In this document: in pieces, positions 58,685 through 64,000 of the stretch
Layout of the letters: each line of letters begins with the position of its first letter
Numbering within the stretch: the stretch's first letter is position 1
NCBI GenBank assembly: GCA_910587655.1
Contig: CAJUND010000001.1
Coordinates: 199,708-263,707, forward strand
Direction: 5' to 3'
Source of the DNA: an uncultured Agathobacter sp.
GTDB taxonomy: Bacteria; Bacillota; Clostridia; Lachnospirales; Lachnospiraceae
DNA: 64,000 nucleotides
Program-made: the position numbers and the translations under genes
Notes under the pieces: model-generated
The model's database searches: none
The model's input: the letters and a program-made list of their open reading frames with translations, nothing else
Told to the model about the DNA's origin: nothing

Positions 58685-59857
58685 ATGGAAAAATTTATCC
58701 CTCTTTCTGTCCCGAATTTTGAGGGGAATGAAGAAGAATATGCAGCGGACGCCGTAAAACAGGGATGGGTGTCCACGGGCGGCGCATATATCACCAGACT
58801 GGAGGAGCAGCTTGCACAGTATCTGGATGTTCCGGCAGTCGCTGCCTGCCAGAGCGGCACATCAGCGCTGCACCTTTCCCTTGTGGAATGCGGTGTGGGA
58901 CCGGAAGATGCAGTGATTGTGCCGACACTGACTTTTATTGCAGCAGTTGGACCGGTGCGTTACCAGTTTGCAGAGCCGGTGTTCATGGACTGTGACGACA
59001 GTCTCTGCATGGATCCGGTGAAGCTGCGCCGTTTCTGTGAGGAAGAATGTGTTGTAGAAAATGAAAAATTATTCTGGAAGAAAACGAACAAACACGTGAA
59101 AGCGGTTGTCGTGGTTCACGTATTTGGTAATCTTGCCGATATGGAAGCCATTATGGAAATTGCAGAAACCTACCATCTGCGCGTGATAGAGGACGCCACG
59201 GAAGCGCTCGGCTCGAAATACCTGACGGGAAAATATGCCGGAAAAATGGCAGGAACCATCGGTGATTTCGGCGCATATTCCTTTAACGGCAACAAGATTA
59301 TTACCACGGGCGGCGGCGGCGCGCTGACAGCTTCTGACCCGCAGGAATTACAGCATATGAAATACCTTTCCACGCAGGCGAAGGATGACGCGCTGTTTTA
59401 CATTCACAATGAGACAGGCTATAATTACCGCATGACAAATCTGCAGGCGGCGCTTGGCGTGGCCCAGCTGGAAGAACTGCCGGAGTTTATCAGGCGGAAA
59501 CAGAAAAATTATAAACGGTACCAGGAAAAATTAAAGGATTTTTCCGCGGCAGAACTGTTGCCGTTCCGGGAACATACGGAGTCCAACCACTGGTTTTATG
59601 CGCTGGTAATCGGAAGTTCCGGTGATGAGCCGGATTTGCATGGTGTGATTCAGAAGCTGCAGGACCAGGGCATACAGACGCGTCCGGTCTGGGGACTGAT
59701 TCATGAGCAGAAACCGTACAGGGACTGCAGCGCTTACCGGATTGAGCGGGCGAAGGATTACAGCAGCCGCATCATCAATATACCATGCAGCACCCAGCTG
59801 ACGGTGGAAGAGCTGGATTATGTTGCAGAAAAATTACAGGAAATACTGTTAGGTTAG
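58685..59857 (+). CDS. legC: DegT/DnrJ/EryC1-family aminotransferase (LegC-like)
   Basis: 390 residues. The PLP Lys is in GAYSFNGNKIITTGGGGALT, and the N-terminal IPLSVPNFEGNEEEYAADAVKQGWVSTGGAYI and AACQSGTSALHLSLVECGVG are motifs of LegC-type sugar aminotransferases. It transfers amino groups to C4. It completes the set LegB, C, H, G, I, F. A glycosyltransferase and flippase to use the CMP-sugar are not in this window. Confidence 0.9.
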   Translation: MEKFIPLSVPNFEGNEEEYAADAVKQGWVSTGGAYITRLEEQLAQYLDVPAVAACQSGTSALHLSLVECGVGPEDAVIVPTLTFIAAVGPVRYQFAEPVFMDCDDSLCMDPVKLRRFCEEECVVENEKLFWKKTNKHVKAVVVVHVFGNLADMEAIMEIAETYHLRVIEDATEALGSKYLTGKYAGKMAGTIGDFGAYSFNGNKIITTGGGGALTASDPQELQHMKYLSTQAKDDALFYIHNETGYNYRMTNLQAALGVAQLEELPEFIRRKQKNYKRYQEKLKDFSAAELLPFREHTESNHWFYALVIGSSGDEPDLHGVIQKLQDQGIQTRPVWGLIHEQKPYRDCSAYRIERAKDYSSRIINIPCSTQLTVEELDYVAEKLQEILLG

Positions 59858-59963
59858 AATTAAAACATTACATTTATTAAAAAAAATCGCACATAATATC
59901 ACATGTAATATTTTGCAAAACCCGAAACAGGGACGGATGACAAAAAATATTCAGGAGGTAATT

Positions 59964-60176
59964 ATGAGCGAAAAAGGTGTATACAAAAACCCGGCGGTAC
60001 TGAAAGGAACGGATGCAGACCCGTTTACGGCAGGACCGAAAAACTTTTCGGAACAGAATGACGAGGTTCCGGTAATCAGACAGAAAAGTCTGTATAACGA
60101 TCATGACCGTGCAAGGGTGGACAACAACCAGTTTTTTGAAACACGGAGCAACCCGCTCAGCAGCAAGGGAAACTGA
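59964..60176 (+). CDS. Small 70-residue protein, unknown
   Basis: AGGAGG lies 4-5 nt before the ATG at 59964. The product is polar (KGVYKNPAVLKGTDADPFTAG), without signal peptide or membrane segment, and rich in Asn/Asp/Lys. It is 33 nt from the secreted CHAP/LRR gene on the same strand, so co-transcription is likely. No family recognised. Confidence 0.6.
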   Translation: MSEKGVYKNPAVLKGTDADPFTAGPKNFSEQNDEVPVIRQKSLYNDHDRARVDNNQFFETRSNPLSSKGN

Positions 60177-60209
60177 AAGCCTGCAGGGTGCAGTTTATGG
60201 AGAAAACAC

Positions 60210-61424
60210 ATGAAAAAATACCAGAAAAAAAGCCTTATATGCTGGATACTGATTTTTGCACTGGCAGCAGCTGCGCCGGATATTGCGCTGGCTGCATTCG
60301 GTCCGGATTACACGCTTGGAAATGATCCGGTTGAAAACCTGATTGCGGTTGCCGAGGCGCAGATTGGCAAAAAACAGGCGGATTTAGGTTACACCACCGC
60401 CTGGTGCAGCTATTTTGTATCAGACTGTGCAAAGCTTGCAGGAGTGGAAAATGCCATTCCGGGACGCAGTTCCACAGCCGTGCTGTACCAGTCGGTTATA
60501 AAAGCCGGAGGTGTGGAAACAGCCGTGCCGCAGCGGGGCGATCTGGTCTTTTATTACTGTGCCAGGGAAACTGTTCCGTGGGTGCATGTCGGAATTATGC
60601 TGAATGAATCCCGCTCCATAGAAGGGAATTTCAGCAACAGAGTATCCTATGTGGACGACCAGTATGCGGACATGAACGGCCATACGGTAAAAAGCGGGAC
60701 AGTAAGGCGGATTTATGTCCGTCCGAATTACAGCGGGAACCTGCCGTCCCCGCAGCCTGTTCCAGAGCCGGATCCGAAACCGGAGCCGGAGCCTGTAAAG
60801 GACGTCTGCAAATGCAAAAAATCTTACGCAGGCACTTATATCGTAGCGACGTCAGAGAGTCCGCTTACCATGCGCACCGGACACGGCACGGGATTTGATG
60901 TAATAACACGGATTCCGAAAGGGAGCGAGGTAAAGGTTTCCAGCGGGGACGGAACCTGGGCGCATGTAACATGGAAAACCTATAACGGCTACTGCTCCAT
61001 GGAATTTCTGGCGCAGAAGCTGACGTCTGGCGGCTGCAACTATATGGTATCCGGAAAAAACAAAGTGACATTCCTTGGTATGCAGAAAAACAAAGCCGTG
61101 GATTTAGTGATTCCTGATACGGTTTCCTATAAGGGAAAAACGTATCAGGTAACGAAAATTGCGGGGAAAGCATTAAAGAACACGAAAGTCAAAAGCATCC
61201 ATGTCGGAAAGAATGTGAAGTCCATCGGGGCTTCCTCTTTCCGCGGGTGCGGGAACCTGAAAAAAATCACGCTTGGAAGCAGTGTTGCCAGCATCGGAAA
61301 GAACACGTTAAAGGGCGTGTACGGCAGGGCGAATATACAGGTGCCAAAAAAGAAAAAAGCGGATTATATGAAGCTTTTAAAAAATGCCGGCATGGGGAAG
61401 AACATGACAGTTTCTACATATTAA
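60210..61424 (+). CDS. Secreted CHAP-SH3b-leucine-rich-repeat protein
   Basis: 404 residues. Signal peptide residues 1-29 (WILIFALAAAAPDIALAAF). Residues about 40-175 are a CHAP-like amidase/peptidase (TTAWCSYFVSDCAKLAG with the catalytic Cys, and WVHVGIM with the His). A Pro/Glu-rich linker leads to a bacterial SH3 domain (residues about 215-265: ESPLTMRTGHGTGFDVITRIPKGSEV). The C-terminal 120 residues are BspA-type leucine-rich repeats (LKKITLGSSVASIGKNTL). Probably a peptidoglycan-associated surface enzyme. Followed by an intrinsic terminator. Confidence 0.87.
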   Translation: MKKYQKKSLICWILIFALAAAAPDIALAAFGPDYTLGNDPVENLIAVAEAQIGKKQADLGYTTAWCSYFVSDCAKLAGVENAIPGRSSTAVLYQSVIKAGGVETAVPQRGDLVFYYCARETVPWVHVGIMLNESRSIEGNFSNRVSYVDDQYADMNGHTVKSGTVRRIYVRPNYSGNLPSPQPVPEPDPKPEPEPVKDVCKCKKSYAGTYIVATSESPLTMRTGHGTGFDVITRIPKGSEVKVSSGDGTWAHVTWKTYNGYCSMEFLAQKLTSGGCNYMVSGKNKVTFLGMQKNKAVDLVIPDTVSYKGKTYQVTKIAGKALKNTKVKSIHVGKNVKSIGASSFRGCGNLKKITLGSSVASIGKNTLKGVYGRANIQVPKKKKADYMKLLKNAGMGKNMTVSTY

Positions 61425-61460
61425 AGATAACATAACAATTATTACATAGTGCACAAAGAT

Positions 61461-61498
61461 TCTCGCGCATCCACTATCGTATGCGCGGGATTTTTTTT
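61461..61498 (+). terminator. Intrinsic terminator after the CHAP/LRR gene
   Basis: TCTCGCGCAT (61461-61470) pairs with ATGCGCGGGA (61481-61490), 10 bp with one G-U, followed by eight T. Confidence 0.85.
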
Positions 61499-61641
61499 GC
61501 TCATTACGACAGATTTCCAAAGCAGATAAGACAAAAAATATTGGATTTTCATAAAAAACCTTGATATTATATATTGAATCATATACAATGAAAATAAAAT
61601 AAATCAGACAGACTATATTCTGGGAAAACGGAGGAGAAGAG

Positions 61642-64000
61642 ATGCTAAAAAAGGGAGCGAAAAGGATACTGGCAGCACTGTTATCTCTTGGGATGCTTTT
61701 AGGAGGAACAAATCCTGAGATATTTGCAGAAAGCAGCAAAAACGGAACAGAGGATACATAAACAGAAGCTGTTTCGTCAGATGACGACATGCAAAACAGT
61801 GAGGGCTGGGATGGCAGCACGAAGGAAGACGTATTTGAGGGAAACGGGTTCCAGGTAGTGTTTAAACTTCAGGATTACTGGAATGGCGGATTTAATGCAA
61901 ACGTAAAGATTGAAAATACCAGTGACAAAACCATTGAGAACTGGGCGCTTGGCTTTAATTATCAGGGAGAGATTGCGAATGTATGGAATGCTGTGATTGT
62001 TTCTTCAGAACAGCCGGAATATGTTGTAAAAAATGCCGAATGGAATCAGGATATTGCTCCAGGCAGGAGTGTGGAATTTGGATTTAGCGGTAAGGGCGAT
62101 TTTGCCGGATATCCAAAGGAATACAGGATGCCCGGACAGCTTAATGATCTTGGTGAGGATGATTACAGCGTTGATTATACCGTTGTGAATGACTGGGGCA
62201 GCGGCTTTCATGCAGAAATAACAATTACCAACAATACCGAAAAGGTTTTGGAGGACTGGGTATTAGAATTTGATTATGACAGGAATATCACAAATATCTG
62301 GAATGGCGTGACAGAATCCCACGAAGGCAGTCATTATGTGATTAAAAATGCAGGGTACAATGCCAATATCCGTAAGAAAGAGACAATTACAATTGGTTTT
62401 TCCGGGGAAGAAGGAACCTTACTGGATGTACCGGAAAATATTGTAATAAAAAGTTATGATCTAGAGGACAGTGAATCCGGGGATTTGGATACAGACGGGG
62501 ACGGTCTTTCAGACAGCCTGGAAAAAGAGTATGGATTAGACTACAAGAAAGCGGACACAGACGGGGATGGGTTATCTGATTATCAGGAAGTGTATATGAC
62601 ATGGACGGATCCGCTGAAAAAGGATACGGACGGCAACGGGGTTAGTGATGCCGATGAAGATTTGGACGGGGACGGACTGAGCAATATAGAGGAGATAACG
62701 TATGGGACACATCCTGCGTGCGCGGATACAGATGGAGATAATTTAACAGACGGGGAAGAGATACTTGAGTATCAGTCAGACCCGTTAGTGGAAGATACGG
62801 ACGGGGACGGACTGGACGATTATGATGATGTTGTGTTAGGTTTCAGTCCGCTTCTTCAGGACACGGACGGGAACGGAATTTTAGACCCGGATGAAAAACT
62901 GGACCAGACCGCAGTAAACGATTTTCCGCTTCAGGACGGAAGGGGGATAACCAGGGTTGAAGTTTCAATGAACACCAGCGGAAATATCGAAAACGAGGTT
63001 GGGATCATTAATATTTATGACCTGGACTGTCTGTCCAGGGATGTTGTGGGACTGGTTGGCGTGCCGGTGGAAATCAGGAGCGATGTATCATTTGATACTG
63101 CCACGATTAAGTTTACATATGATGAAACAGCGTTAGGGGATACGAAAGAAGAGGATCTGGCGGTTTTATGGTATGATGAAGACAATCACTGGTATCAGAT
63201 TCTGGATGAGGACAGCATTGTTGATATAAAGAATCATACCGTGTCATATGTAACCACCCATTTTTCCACATATATGCTGGTAGATAAAAGCGCCTGGTAT
63301 AATGCATGGCGTGAGAATATTGACTACAGAACAGATGGCGGCGGGGATAATGACGTTCAGTCCTTTGATATTGCCTTTGTCGTAGACGTGTCGGTCAGCA
63401 TGGCGGGTGAGAGACTGCAGAATGCAAAAACAGCATTAAATGGATTTGTGGGTGACATGGCATTTGAAGATGAAGCAGCCGTTATTTCGTTTGATTTTGA
63501 TGCAGACCTCGTATCGGATTTTACAAATGACAAAAATGAACTGAACGATAAAATAAATTCGTTGGATGCTAGCGGCGGTACGAACGTAAACAGCGGACTG
63601 TTAAAGGTGCTGGAGATTTTTGACAGTCATAAGACAGATAAGAAAAAAGTCATTGTTTTGATTTGCGACGGTGATGTGAATTATTACCAGTCTACCATTG
63701 ACCGGTGTATCGAAAATGAAATACAGATATATGCAGTGAATGTTGAATACCGGTGGTCAAATGCTGATTTGCAGAAGATGGCGGAGCAGACGAATGGACA
63801 GTATTATTTCGGGGCTTCGGCAAATGATTTAGCCGGTTTGCTGGAAAACATCCAGGGTGATACGGTAAATAAAGTGGATCCGACAGACAGTGACGGTGAC
63901 GGGCTGTATGATGTTTACGAAAAAGCCGGAATGAAGCTGCCGAATGGACGGGTGATATATACTGACCCGAATTTGAAGGATACGGATGGGGATGGGCTGA
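61642..64000 (+). pseudogene. Broken large secreted CBM2-like/calcium-repeat/VWA adhesin, 3' end outside window
   Basis: The ATG at 61642 (GGAGGAGAAG upstream) encodes a signal peptide ending ...PEIFAESSKNGTEDT, and then TAA at 61759. The same frame continues without another stop to the window end, so about 745 further codons look genuine. They hold two CBM2-like cellulose-binding modules (VFKLQDYWNGGFNANVKIEN... and YTVVNDWGSGFHAEITITN), then about seven DTDGDGLSD-type thrombospondin-3/EF-hand calcium repeats, and a VWA domain with MIDAS DVSVSMAGE near 63390 and further calcium repeats. Without the stop this is a typical Lachnospiraceae surface adhesin. The break is one codon, so an authentic stop, a sequencing error or read-through are all possible. 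Confidence 0.7.

Overview
The window looks like chromosomal DNA of an anaerobic gut-type Clostridia, most likely Lachnospiraceae. The grounds are the moderate GC content, strong AGGAGG ribosome sites, AgrCA-like LytTR/GHKL pair, ATPase-less sugar ABC transporter, DUF4321 and Rrf2-MnmA neighbourhood, and secreted CHAP/SH3/LRR and dockerin-like calcium-repeat proteins. This is a judgement from gene content and not from a database search.

0-7.5 kb is an accessory, defence-like stretch. It holds the C-terminal part of a GmrSD-like (DUF262/DUF1524) protein, a Fic protein, a tight three-gene operon (class I methyltransferase, PLD-helicase fusion, nucleoside phosphorylase-family protein) and an AlbA_2/Schlafen-type protein whose promoter lies in a large palindrome. 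7.5-17.9 kb is mixed: a GNAT enzyme, a radical SAM protein, a BlaI/BlaR1 pair with two operators, an orphan solute-binding lipoprotein, an HD-GYP protein, a histidine phosphatase, a LytTR/GHKL two-component pair and a Dus enzyme.

17.9-36.8 kb is the most striking region: a nitrogen-acquisition supercluster in two transcription units flanking a PucR-type regulator. Unit 1 has a PNPOx-like flavoprotein, an agmatinase-family ureohydrolase and an SsuA/TauA-type binding protein. Unit 2 has two NifI-like P-II proteins, the ABC permease and ATPase, a nitrilase-superfamily amidase, two iron-type alcohol dehydrogenases, a class III aminotransferase, two unknown membrane proteins, an aldehyde dehydrogenase, a urease with fused gamma-beta subunits and its EFGD accessories, and a DUF3783 protein. 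Both units have the same promoter layout (a TTGTGy-N5-GCACAA palindrome at the same distance from a -35/-10 pair) and an intrinsic terminator just downstream of the predicted transcription start. I infer import of a guanidino compound, release of urea plus an amine, conversion of the amine to an aldehyde, then an acid or alcohol, and hydrolysis of urea to ammonia. The substrate is unknown.

36.8-45.4 kb carries a 42-residue small ORF behind a structured leader, a sugar ABC transporter (binding protein plus two permeases, the first gene apparently starting with ATA), a methyl-accepting chemotaxis protein, a LacI regulator, a patatin-like protein and DUF4321. 45.4-49 kb has Rrf2, MnmA, a secreted-type nuclease, a DNA-deoxyinosine-glycosylase-like protein and a repetitive coiled-coil protein.

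49.1-59.9 kb is a cell-surface sugar locus: dTDP-L-rhamnose genes (rfbA, B, D, C) followed by a nearly complete legionaminic acid set (LegH/PglD-like, LegI, LegG, LegF, PtmE-like, LegB, LegC). 60-64 kb encodes secreted proteins: a 70-residue unknown, a CHAP-SH3-LRR protein, and a large CBM2-like/calcium-repeat/VWA protein that is broken by an in-frame stop after the signal peptide and runs off the window.
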